Positions 1-7,067 of a stretch of 64,000 bases of DNA are shown piece by piece. Origin of the DNA: Halomonas denitrificans (lineage in GTDB: Bacteria > Pseudomonadota > Gammaproteobacteria > Pseudomonadales > Halomonadaceae); NCBI RefSeq assembly GCF_003056305.1, contig NZ_PYVX01000003.1:434001-498000 (forward strand). Direction: 5' to 3'. A program made the position numbers and the translations under genes. The stretch's first letter is position 1; each line of letters starts with the position of its first letter. The notes under the pieces were generated by a model that was given only the letters and a program-made list of their open reading frames with translations, ran no database searches and was not told the origin of the DNA.

Positions 1-60
1 ACCCTCGCTTCGCCTTGCCCCCGGCGCCCAGCATCACTGGAAGTCTGAAAATGAGAGCTC

Positions 61-1824
61 TCAGTGGGTCTCGGCGCCGGCCACGGCGGCCTGCGCCTGC
101 TGCTCTGCCAGCAGGGCGTCGTCGCACCTCGGGCAGAATTCATGCTCGCCGGCCAGGTAGCCGTGCACCGGGCAGATCGAGAAGGTCGGGGTGATGGTCA
201 GGTAGGGCAGCCGGAAGCGCGACAGCGCGGTGCGCACCAGCTGCCGGCAGGCGCGCGCCGAGGAGAGCCGCTCGCGCATGTAGAGATGCAGCACGGTGCC
301 TCCGGTGTAGCGGGTCTGCAGCGGGTCCTGGTGGAGCAGCGCCTCGAAGGGGTCGTCGGTGTGGCCCACCGGCAACTGACTGGAGTTGGTGTAGTAGGGC
401 GCTTCCGGAGTGCCGGCCTGGAGGATCGCCGGGTAGCGCTTCAGGTCCTCCCGGGCGAAGCGATGGGTGGTGCCCTCGGCCGGCGTGGCCTCGAGGTTGT
501 AGAGGTGCCCGGTCTGCTCCTGGAAGTCGCGCATCCGCTCGCGCACCCGGTCGAGCAGCTCGAGCGCCAGCGCCTGGCCCTCGGGGTCGGCGATGTCGTG
601 GGTGTCCTCGCTGAAGTTGCGCACCATCTCGTTGAGGCCGTTCACCCCCAGGGTGGAGAAGTGGTTGCGCAGGGTGCCCAGGTAGCGCTGGCTGTAGGGG
701 TAGAGGCCGGCGTCCATCCACTGCTGGATGCACGTGCGCTTGATCTCCAGGCTGTCGCGGCCCAGCGCCAGCAGGCGGTCGAGCTCCTCGAAGAGCCCGA
801 GGCGATCGCCGGCGAAGCGGTGGCCGAGCCGCGCGCAGTTGATCGTCACCACCCCCAGCGAGCCGGTCTGCTCGGCGCTGCCGAACAGGCCGTTGCCGCG
901 CTTGAGCAGCTCGCCGAGGTCGAGCTGCAGCCGGCAGCACATGGAGCGCACCATGTGCGGCTCGAGGTCGGAGTTGAGGAAGTTCTGGAAGTAGGGCAGC
1001 CCGTACCTGGCGGTGAGCGCGAAGAGGCGCTCGGCGTTGTCGCTCTCCCAGTCGAAGTCGGGGGTGATGTTGTAGGTGGGGATGGGGAAGGTGAAGACCC
1101 GTCCCTGACGGTCGCCTTCCGCCATCACCTCCAGGTAGGCGCGGTTGAGCAGGTCCATCTCGGCCTGCAGCTCGCCGTAGGTGAAGGACTGCTCCTCGCC
1201 GCCGACAATCGGCACCTGGTCGCGCAGGTCCGCCGGGCAGGTCCAGTCGAAGGTCAGGTTGGTGAAGGGCGTCTGGCTGCCCCAGCGGGAGGGCACGTTG
1301 AGGTTGTAGATGAACTCCTGGAGCGCCTGGCGTACCGCCGGGTAGTCCAGGCCGTCCCGTCGCACGTAGGGCGCCAGGTAGGTATCGAAGGAGCTGAAGG
1401 CCTGGGCGCCGGCCCACTCGTTCTGCAGGGTGCCGAGGAAGTTGACCATCTGCCCAAGGGCGCTGGTGAGGTGGCGCGGCGGGGCGCTCTCGGCCCGGCC
1501 GGGCACGCCGTTGAAGCCCTCGATGAGCAGGGTGCGCAGCGACCAGCCGGCGCAGTAGCCGGTGAGCATGTCCAGGTCGTGGATGTGCAGGTCGCCCTCG
1601 CGATGGGCCCGGCCGACCGCCTCGGGATAGATCTCGTCGAGCCAGTAGTTGGCGATCAGCTTGCCGGAGACGTTGAGGATCAGGCCGCCCAGGGAGTAGC
1701 CCTGGTTGGCGTTGGCATGGACGCGCCAGTCGGCGCGCTGCAGGTATTCGTCGACGGTGCTGGCGACATCGACGCGCGCCCTGTCGCGACGGGGTGAGGT
1801 CGCGGGTTTGTCTATATGTGCCAT
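61..1824 (-). CDS. nrdD: Anaerobic (class III) ribonucleoside-triphosphate reductase, lacking the glycyl-radical tail
   Basis: Reduces ribonucleoside triphosphates to dNTPs without oxygen, in the cytoplasm. The 587-residue protein has family motifs such as GDLHIHDLDML (residues 77-87), Cys91 in TGYCAGWS, the GVVTINCARL cysteine loop and HFSTLGVNGLNEM. It ends with a zinc-type CPVHGY...FCPRC motif and then stops after AGAETH. The family's C-terminal glycyl-radical motif (R-V/I-x-G-Y) that should follow is absent, and no N-terminal ATP-cone is seen, so the protein is shorter than the roughly 670-710 residues usual for the family. The start is supported by an AGAGG Shine-Dalgarno. nrdG follows upstream on the same strand. 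An NrdR box pair and a Dnr-like site precede it. Confidence 0.9.
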   Translation of the reverse strand: MAHIDKPATSPRRDRARVDVASTVDEYLQRADWRVHANANQGYSLGGLILNVSGKLIANYWLDEIYPEAVGRAHREGDLHIHDLDMLTGYCAGWSLRTLLIEGFNGVPGRAESAPPRHLTSALGQMVNFLGTLQNEWAGAQAFSSFDTYLAPYVRRDGLDYPAVRQALQEFIYNLNVPSRWGSQTPFTNLTFDWTCPADLRDQVPIVGGEEQSFTYGELQAEMDLLNRAYLEVMAEGDRQGRVFTFPIPTYNITPDFDWESDNAERLFALTARYGLPYFQNFLNSDLEPHMVRSMCCRLQLDLGELLKRGNGLFGSAEQTGSLGVVTINCARLGHRFAGDRLGLFEELDRLLALGRDSLEIKRTCIQQWMDAGLYPYSQRYLGTLRNHFSTLGVNGLNEMVRNFSEDTHDIADPEGQALALELLDRVRERMRDFQEQTGHLYNLEATPAEGTTHRFAREDLKRYPAILQAGTPEAPYYTNSSQLPVGHTDDPFEALLHQDPLQTRYTGGTVLHLYMRERLSSARACRQLVRTALSRFRLPYLTITPTFSICPVHGYLAGEHEFCPRCDDALLAEQQAQAAVAGAETH

Positions 1825-1855
1825 TAACCTCTTTCCAAAACACTATATATGGTGT
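1809..1855 (-). promoter_or_regulatory. NrdR box pair upstream of and overlapping the nrdD start
   Basis: The 16-mer ACACTATATATGGTGT at 1840-1855 fits the known NrdR consensus closely. A weaker copy sharing CTATAT and TG lies at 1809-1824, exactly 31 bp away, and overlaps the nrdD start codon. NrdR boxes normally occur in pairs spaced about three helical turns, so spacing and sequence both fit. The strong box would cover the transcription start expected from the Dnr-like site at 1888-1901. Confidence 0.8.
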
Positions 1856-1887
1856 TTGAAGGCTAATCGCTCGCGCCGGTGAGGGAC

Positions 1888-1901
1888 ATGATCCAGGTCA
1901 G
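1888..1901 (-). promoter_or_regulatory. Anr/Dnr-type site before nrdD
   Basis: ATGATCCAGGTCAG matches TTGAT-N4-GTCAA at 8 of the 10 fixed positions. Its centre is 70 bp before the nrdD start. The core TGATCCAGGTCA recurs exactly at 4768-4779, upstream of the globin gene. Confidence 0.55.
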
Positions 1902-2003
1902 CAAAGCGGCGCTCGGGGGCGCGTGGCGGGAAGGCGCCGACGGGCAGGGGGAGGCGCCGCCGGTCACGGAACCGTCGGGACGCCGCTCAGGCGGGGGAGG
2001 GCG

Positions 2004-2741
2004 TCAGGGGCGCAGCTCGAGGCGCGCGAAGTGGGGGGCGAGCCGGCGCACCAGCGCCGCCAGGGCCTCCCGGGAGGGGGCGCCGGCCACCGGCCGGCAG
2101 TAGTCGGGGTCGCGGCAGCGCTCGAGGCGCGCCGGTTGCAGGGCGTAGTGGCGCACGCCGCAGTCGGCGAGGGTCATCGCCAGGCGCTCCAGGTCGTCCA
2201 GGGTGAAGTCCCGCCAGTGCACCGTGGTGCGACACTCGAAGGGCGTGGTGCCCTCGAGCAGCAGCGAGAGGCTGCGGACCAGCGGCTGCCAGATGCCGCG
2301 GCGCCCGCAGATCCGGTCAAGGTCGCGCCCGCGCCCCTTGACGTCCAGAGCCACCCAATCGAGACGCGGCAGCAGCTCGGCCAGGCGCGCCGGATAGGGG
2401 CCGGCGGTGTGCAGCCCCACGGCCAGGCCCAGGGCGCGGCAGGCGTCGGCGGCGGCCGGCAGGTCGGCGTGCAGGGTGGGCTCCCCGCCGCTGAACACCA
2501 CCGCGTCGAGCTCGCCGACACGCGCGGCGATCAGCGCCTCGATGGCCGGCCATTCGCCGGCCGCCGGGCGGCGTGCCGATCCCATGCGGCTCGCCGTCTC
2601 GCAGTAGCCGCAGGCCAGCGGACAGCCCTGGAGATAGACCACCGCCGCACGACGCCCGGGGAAGGCGTGGTCGTCGCGGGCCTCGAAGCCGGCGACGGGC
2701 AGGCGAATCGGGTGGGCGAGCGCATCCTGTAGCAGGATCAT
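2004..2741 (-). CDS. nrdG: Anaerobic RNR-activating radical SAM protein (NrdG type)
   Basis: Radical SAM activase that uses reduced [4Fe-4S] and S-adenosylmethionine to generate the glycyl radical of the class III reductase. The 245-residue protein carries the cluster motif C-x3-C-x2-C as CPLACGYC (Cys40, Cys44, Cys47), then FSGGEPTLH as the SAM-binding glycine-rich stretch. It is longer than the roughly 155-residue E. coli NrdG and resembles the variant form seen beside nrdD in pseudomonads. It is transcribed with ubiUV, whose ubiV stop lies 7 bp upstream, and it precedes nrdD after 179 bp. Oddly, its partner NrdD here lacks the substrate glycine. Confidence 0.85.
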   Translation of the reverse strand: MILLQDALAHPIRLPVAGFEARDDHAFPGRRAAVVYLQGCPLACGYCETASRMGSARRPAAGEWPAIEALIAARVGELDAVVFSGGEPTLHADLPAAADACRALGLAVGLHTAGPYPARLAELLPRLDWVALDVKGRGRDLDRICGRRGIWQPLVRSLSLLLEGTTPFECRTTVHWRDFTLDDLERLAMTLADCGVRHYALQPARLERCRDPDYCRPVAGAPSREALAALVRRLAPHFARLELRP

Positions 2742-2748
2742 GACACGC

Positions 2749-3666
2749 TTACCCCGGGCTGGCAGTCTGGCTGTGGTCCATGCCGGGGCGGCCGAACCAG
2801 TAGCCGTCGCACACCTCGGCCTCCACCAGCGCCAGCGGGTCGCGGGCGGGCAGCGCGCCGCGCCGGGCCGCGTCGTAGGCCGCGACCACCTCGGCCATGC
2901 CCTCGGCGCGGGGGCTCAGCCGCGCGCTCGCCACGCCCATCTCGGCCATGGTCGGCAGCTCGTGGCAGAGGTCCTGGCAGGCACCGGAGAGGGTCTGGAT
3001 GCCGTTCAGCGTGAACACCTCCCGGGACTCCTGGGAGCGCAGGGCGAGGCCCTCGGGGTACTGCTGGCAGACGAACTGGCAGCGATCCTTGGGCTTCTGG
3101 TGGCGCCGCGCGGTGAAGCAGCGTGACGACCAGGCGAGCGGCAGGTGGCCGTAGGCGAAGACCTCGCAGGGCGCGTCGAGCCCCTGCGCGCGGCAGTCGG
3201 CCAGCAGCCGGGTCAGGTCGTCCCGGGACATCTCCACCGGCGCCTGCCAGCCCTGCATGCCGGCCCGGGCCAGCACGGCCAGCGAGGCCGGGTTGTAGAG
3301 GTTGAGCGCGGCCCCGGCGACGAAGGGCAGGCCGGCGGCGACCAGGCGCTGCACCGCGCTCTGGTCGTTGGCCTCGACCGTGAACTCGCCGTTGTCACAG
3401 AGCCTGCGCAGGTCGCGCAGGTCGGCCTCGGACTCGATCAGGGTCTGGCTCGCCAGCACCACCCGCTTGCCGCTCTGGGCGAGCTCGCGGCCGATCCCCA
3501 GCCAGTCGTCGAGCTTCATGTCGCGGCGCCGCGAGCAGACCGACTCGCCCAGGGTGACGGTCTCGACGGGCCAGTCGGCGGCGGCGCTGTAGAAGGCGGC
3601 GTAGTCCTCGCGGGTCCAGTAGAAGAGCACCGGGCCCAGGCCCAGTTCCAGGGTCGTGGCGGTCAT
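2749..3666 (-). CDS. ubiV: Ubiquinone biosynthesis U32-family protein UbiV
   Basis: Together with UbiU forms the oxygen-independent hydroxylation complex of ubiquinone synthesis, used when denitrifying. The 305-residue protein belongs to the U32 'peptidase' family. Four cysteines at 44, 183, 196 and 200 (SVCSRR, SRCFTARRHQKPKDRCQFVC) correspond in spacing to the [4Fe-4S] ligands known from E. coli UbiV. The ATG at 3666 is chosen because a strong AGGAGG ribosome site lies just before it; the frame stays open much further upstream but that is the shadow of ubiU. Only 8 bp separate it from the ubiU stop, so the two genes form an operon. Confidence 0.92.
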   Translation of the reverse strand: MTATTLELGLGPVLFYWTREDYAAFYSAAADWPVETVTLGESVCSRRRDMKLDDWLGIGRELAQSGKRVVLASQTLIESEADLRDLRRLCDNGEFTVEANDQSAVQRLVAAGLPFVAGAALNLYNPASLAVLARAGMQGWQAPVEMSRDDLTRLLADCRAQGLDAPCEVFAYGHLPLAWSSRCFTARRHQKPKDRCQFVCQQYPEGLALRSQESREVFTLNGIQTLSGACQDLCHELPTMAEMGVASARLSPRAEGMAEVVAAYDAARRGALPARDPLALVEAEVCDGYWFGRPGMDHSQTASPG

Positions 3667-3674
3667 GAAGCCTC

Positions 3675-4670
3675 CTATTTCCAGCGCCGCTCGTAGGCGC
3701 CCAGGGTGGTGGTGGCGCCCTCGGAGAGCTCGCCGAGGCCGGCCATCCAGGCGGGCTCGGCGTGGAAGTGGCCGGGGGCGCGCGCGACGCGGTCCAGGGC
3801 CTGGCGCCAGATGCCGGCAACCTTCGAGACGTAGGCGGGACTGCGCTGGCGGCCCTCGATCTTCACCGCGCTGATGCCGAGCTCCTGAAGCTCCGGGAGC
3901 AGCTCCAGGGTGTTGAGGCTGGTCGGCTCCTCGATGGCGTGGTAGGTCTCGCCGTCGACCGCGAAGCGCCCCTTGCACAGAGTCGGGTAGCCGGCCCGCT
4001 CGCCTTCGGCGTAGCGGTCGATCAGCACGCCGTTCAAGCGCGACTCCAGCCCCCGGGGGGTCTCCTCCCAGCGCACGTGGGCCGCCGGCGAGCAGACGCC
4101 GCGGGTGTTGGGCGACTCGCCGGTGAGGTAGGACGAGAGGTAGCAGCGCCCCTCGGCCATGATGCAGAGGCTGCCGAAGGCGAACACCTCGAGCTCCACC
4201 GGGCTCTGCTTCGCCAGGTCGCGGACCTGGGTGATCGAGAGCACCCGGGGCAGCACCGCGCGCTTGATGCCGAACTGCTCGTGGTAGAAGCGCAGCGCCT
4301 CGTGGCTGGTCGCCGAACCTTGCACCGAGAGGTGGCGGTCGAGGTTCGGGTGGCGGCGGGCGGCGTAGTCGAGCAGCCCCATGTCGGCCAGGATCAGGGC
4401 GTCGACCCCGAGCTCGGCGGCCTGGTCCACGGCGCGGGTCCACATCGCCCAGCCGTCCGGCTGGGGGTAGGTGTTGATGGCGCAGAAGACCCGCTTGCCG
4501 CGGGCATGGGCGTAGTCGATGCCCTCACCGGCGCGCTTGTCGGTGAAGTTGAGGCCGGCGAACTGGCGCGCGTTGGTGGTGTTCTGGAAGCCGAAGTAGA
4601 CGGCATCGGCCCCCTCGTTCACGGCTCGCTTCAGGGCGGGCAGGTTGCCGGCGGGGCAGACGAGCTCCAT
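3675..4670 (-). CDS. ubiU: Ubiquinone biosynthesis U32-family protein UbiU
   Basis: Partner of UbiV in anaerobic ubiquinone hydroxylation, a prenyl-quinone step that replaces the O2-dependent flavin hydroxylases. The 331-residue protein has its four cluster cysteines at 169, 176, 193 and 232, the same numbers as those described for E. coli UbiU. The start ATG has GAGAGGAG upstream. UbiT is not adjacent, so the lipid-carrier partner must be elsewhere. A Dnr-like dyad at 4729-4742, centred 65 bp before the start, implies induction under low oxygen or NO. Confidence 0.93.
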   Translation of the reverse strand: MELVCPAGNLPALKRAVNEGADAVYFGFQNTTNARQFAGLNFTDKRAGEGIDYAHARGKRVFCAINTYPQPDGWAMWTRAVDQAAELGVDALILADMGLLDYAARRHPNLDRHLSVQGSATSHEALRFYHEQFGIKRAVLPRVLSITQVRDLAKQSPVELEVFAFGSLCIMAEGRCYLSSYLTGESPNTRGVCSPAAHVRWEETPRGLESRLNGVLIDRYAEGERAGYPTLCKGRFAVDGETYHAIEEPTSLNTLELLPELQELGISAVKIEGRQRSPAYVSKVAGIWRQALDRVARAPGHFHAEPAWMAGLGELSEGATTTLGAYERRWK

Positions 4671-4728
4671 GGCGCGACTCCTCTCGATGAAAACCCGACC
4701 ATGCTAGTCGACCACCCCGGCCCCGCCC

Positions 4729-4742
4729 TTGACGGGCGTCAT
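4729..4742 (-). promoter_or_regulatory. Anr/Dnr-type site before ubiU
   Basis: TTGACGGGCGTCAT matches TTGAC-N4-GTCAA at 9 of the 10 fixed positions. Its centre is about 65 bp from the ubiU start, the usual position for activation at about -41.5. Confidence 0.65.
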
Positions 4743-4766
4743 GCCCGGCGGGCATTCGCCCCCGGC

Positions 4767-4780
4767 GTGATCCAGGTCAT
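4767..4780 (+). promoter_or_regulatory. Anr/Dnr-type site before the globin gene
   Basis: GTGATCCAGGTCAT retains the TGAT-N4-GTCA core. Its centre is about 77 bp before the globin ATG. With the site at 4729 it makes a two-site divergent promoter region. Confidence 0.55.
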
Positions 4781-4850
4781 GTCCCGGCCATGGCGCCGTC
4801 GCCGGGCTGGCCTAGGCTAGGATCAGGCTCGTTCACCGTGCGGGGTGGCC

Positions 4851-5297
4851 ATGGATATCGAACGCCTCTTCGATGAGAGCTACGTGCGGGTGCTCGACCG
4901 CGAGGTCGAGGGGCGGGCGTTCTTCGCGGCCTTCTACGACCGCTTCCTCGCCGCCTCGCCCGAGGTCGCCGAGAAGTTTCGCCATACCGACATGGCGCGC
5001 CAGCAGGCGATGCTCAAGAAGGCCTTCTACCACCTGCTGGCCTTCTACGCCTCGAGCCACGCCGACTACTACCTCCAGCAGGTGGCGATCAGCCACGACC
5101 GCGCCCACCGGGATATCTCCCCGGCGCTCTACGACCTCTGGCTCGAGAGCCTGATCGACACGGTTCGCGACTTCGACGAGCAGTTCGATGACGACGTCGA
5201 GCTGGCCTGGCGGCTGGTGATGACGCCGGGCATCGTCTTCATGACGTTCCATTACGACCGGGGTGGCGGTCACCACGGCGGATCCCCGAGGCCTTGA
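4851..5297 (+). CDS. Single-domain globin
   Basis: A 148-residue all-helical globin without reductase or sensor domain, probably a cytoplasmic heme protein that binds O2 or NO. The region SHDRAHRDISPALYDLWLESL (residues 81-101, here split) resembles the F-helix of bacterial single-domain globins; His82 is the most likely proximal ligand, His86 the alternative. A GTG six bases earlier (4845) is possible, but ATG 4851 gives the usual N-terminus. The last 13 residues are rich in Gly and His and look like read-through beyond the fold. The gene diverges from ubiU and shares its promoter region, so a role in NO or O2 handling during the switch to denitrification is inferred. Confidence 0.8.
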   Translation: MDIERLFDESYVRVLDREVEGRAFFAAFYDRFLAASPEVAEKFRHTDMARQQAMLKKAFYHLLAFYASSHADYYLQQVAISHDRAHRDISPALYDLWLESLIDTVRDFDEQFDDDVELAWRLVMTPGIVFMTFHYDRGGGHHGGSPRP

Positions 5298-5528
5298 GGG
5301 GCCGCCCGCCTGTGAAGCCCTGGTCGGCGATCTGCCGGTAAAGCAGCAGGACGCCGGGGCTGCCTTCGGCAGGGCGCGAGAGCGGGAGGTGGGGCGACAT
5401 CTCGTCCAGCTTCGCGGCAGGAATGCAGCGCTCGATGAACGGATGGAGGTGGCGGTTCTCGCCATGCAGGTGACGGTTGCAGGGCGGCATGGTCCGCGCA
5501 GAAGGGCAATCAGCAGCGGAGGGCAGTC

Positions 5529-6236
5529 ATGATCAAGGTCAGGCTATATCGCTACCATCCCGAGGAGGATGACCGGCCGCGACTCGAGACGCTGGAGGTG
5601 GAGGAGCGTTTCCGCAAGATGATGGTGCTGGATGTACTCGAGCACCTGAAGCAGCGCGATGCCACTCTGGCCTATCGGCGCTCCTGCCGGGAAGGGGTCT
5701 GCGGCTCCGATGGCATGAACATCAATGGCAAGAATGGCCTGGCCTGCATCACGCCGGTAGAGGAAGTGCTGGACCGAGGCGGCACCCTGACCCTGCGGCC
5801 GCTGCCGGGCATGCCGGTGATCCGAGACCTGGTGGTCGATCAGACGCTGTTCTTTCGCCAGTTCGAGAAGATCCGACCCTGGCTGATAAGCGACGCCCCG
5901 CCCACCGCCCGCGAGCGGCTGCAGAGCCCCGGCGAGCGCGAGAAGCTCGACGGCCTCTACGAGTGCATCCTCTGTGCCTGCTGCAGCTCGGCCTGCCCCT
6001 CCTGGTGGTGGAACCCGGATAAGTACATCGGACCGGCGGGCCTGATCCAGGCCTATCGCTTCCTGATCGATAGCCGCGATACCGCGACGGACGAGCGGCT
6101 GGCCGAGCTCGACGATCCCTTCAGCGTCTTTCGCTGTCGGCAGATCGCCAATTGCACCTGGGTGTGTCCCAAAGGACTCAATCCGATGCACGCCATCGGC
6201 CATATCAAGAGCATGCTGTTGACGCAAGGCACGTGA
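5529..6236 (+). CDS. Orphan succinate dehydrogenase iron-sulfur subunit (SdhB-like)
   Basis: A 235-residue protein with the full SdhB architecture. The N-terminal [2Fe-2S] ligands are Cys53, Cys58, Asp61 and Cys73, as in E. coli. The [4Fe-4S]/[3Fe-4S] domain has CILCACCSSAC (146-156) and CRQIANCTWVC (203-213). Length and ligands are intact, so it should fold and hold three clusters. No sdhC, sdhD or sdhA lies nearby, which is unusual because SdhB normally works only inside complex II. It may be a second copy that swaps into the complex under denitrifying conditions, or an electron-transfer protein for another partner. It follows the globin after 231 bp with no clear regulatory site. Confidence 0.82.
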   Translation: MIKVRLYRYHPEEDDRPRLETLEVEERFRKMMVLDVLEHLKQRDATLAYRRSCREGVCGSDGMNINGKNGLACITPVEEVLDRGGTLTLRPLPGMPVIRDLVVDQTLFFRQFEKIRPWLISDAPPTARERLQSPGEREKLDGLYECILCACCSSACPSWWWNPDKYIGPAGLIQAYRFLIDSRDTATDERLAELDDPFSVFRCRQIANCTWVCPKGLNPMHAIGHIKSMLLTQGT

Positions 6237-6375
6237 ACCTCCGAAGCGCGATCGTGCGGTTACAGGAGATCGGCTGACAGAAGAGGACATGGTGACCCTC
6301 GACGATCCTGGAGGAATCCAGGCAAAGAGGCGTCCTCGAAGAGGGCGCGACACCGGTAGAGTGAGGCGTATCGCG

Positions 6376-6933
6376 ATGAACACGCGCACCGCAGTGAGTA
6401 GACCGATCGGAGTGGCCACCTCGTGGGGCCACCCACGGCGATGCCTGCGAGCTATCGCAGTTGCCGTGATGCTGGGCACCGTGACGGCGGCTAGCGTCGC
6501 TGGCGCCGCGGAGCCGGTGGGCCCTGAACTGACCGAGAAGCTGCGCGGGCTGCTGGTCAAGGAGATGGTCGAGATCGAGGCGGCGATGCAGGAGACCTAT
6601 AGCGCCATTATCCAGGGCAGGCATGACGTGGTGGCCCGCCATGGCCAGGCTATCCACGACAGTTTCATCCTTGAACAGTCCCTTACCCAGCAGGATCGCC
6701 GGGACCTGAAGGAGGCGGTGCCGGCGGAGTTCCTGCAGCTGGACGCGCGGTTACATCAGCTGTCGGCGTCCCTGGCCGAGGCGGGTAGAGAGCAGAACAC
6801 CCCGCAGCAGGCGGAGGTCTTCCATCACATGACCCAGGCCTGCGTGGCCTGTCACAGCCGCTACGTGACGGATCGTTTCGAGGGGCTGAAGGCGCAGTCC
6901 GTGCCCGAGAGTTGGGGTGTCGAGACGCCATAA
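6376..6933 (+). CDS. Secreted cytochrome c'-like protein, single C-terminal CxxCH
   Basis: A 185-residue precursor with an Arg-containing N-terminus, a hydrophobic signal core (about residues 25-45, ending VAGAAEP) and one heme motif CVACH at 156-160 near the C-terminus. The mature part is predicted mostly helical. A C-terminal CxxCH on a helical bundle is the layout of cytochrome c' and related periplasmic proteins that bind NO. Start 6376 is chosen over an upstream in-frame ATG because GAGG precedes it and it gives a normal signal peptide. It ends before a strong bidirectional terminator and faces hmp. No specific family name can be assigned from sequence alone. Confidence 0.7.
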   Translation: MNTRTAVSRPIGVATSWGHPRRCLRAIAVAVMLGTVTAASVAGAAEPVGPELTEKLRGLLVKEMVEIEAAMQETYSAIIQGRHDVVARHGQAIHDSFILEQSLTQQDRRDLKEAVPAEFLQLDARLHQLSASLAEAGREQNTPQQAEVFHHMTQACVACHSRYVTDRFEGLKAQSVPESWGVETP

Positions 6934-6994
6934 CGCGAGGGCGTGCGCCGATCCGCGGCGACGGTGAGGCCGATCGGATCGTGCTGGCCCGCTC

Positions 6995-7029
6995 ACCGCG
7001 ACGCCCCGGCCATGCCGGGGCGTCGCGGT
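6995..7029. terminator. Bidirectional hairpin terminator between the cytochrome c'-like gene and hmp
   Basis: A perfect 15-bp inverted repeat: ACCGCGACGCCCCGG at 6995-7009, loop CCATG, and its complement at 7015-7029. It lies between two convergent genes. There is no strong T-run, so termination efficiency is uncertain. Confidence 0.75.
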
Positions 7030-7067
7030 GTCAGAGCGTGTTCCTGGGCCGTGCTCTGGTGCCAGCC

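Noticed and set aside
61..66. Read-through of the nrdD TGA as selenocysteine
   Set aside because: Continuing the frame gives a second stop soon after and no glycyl-radical motif; no selenocysteine insertion element was recognised.
5239..5490. Minus-strand frame of 83 codons between globin and sdhB, faintly like a transposase stretch (LLLYRQIADQGFTGG)
   Set aside because: Similarity is too weak and overlaps the globin end; may be an old IS relic but cannot be supported.
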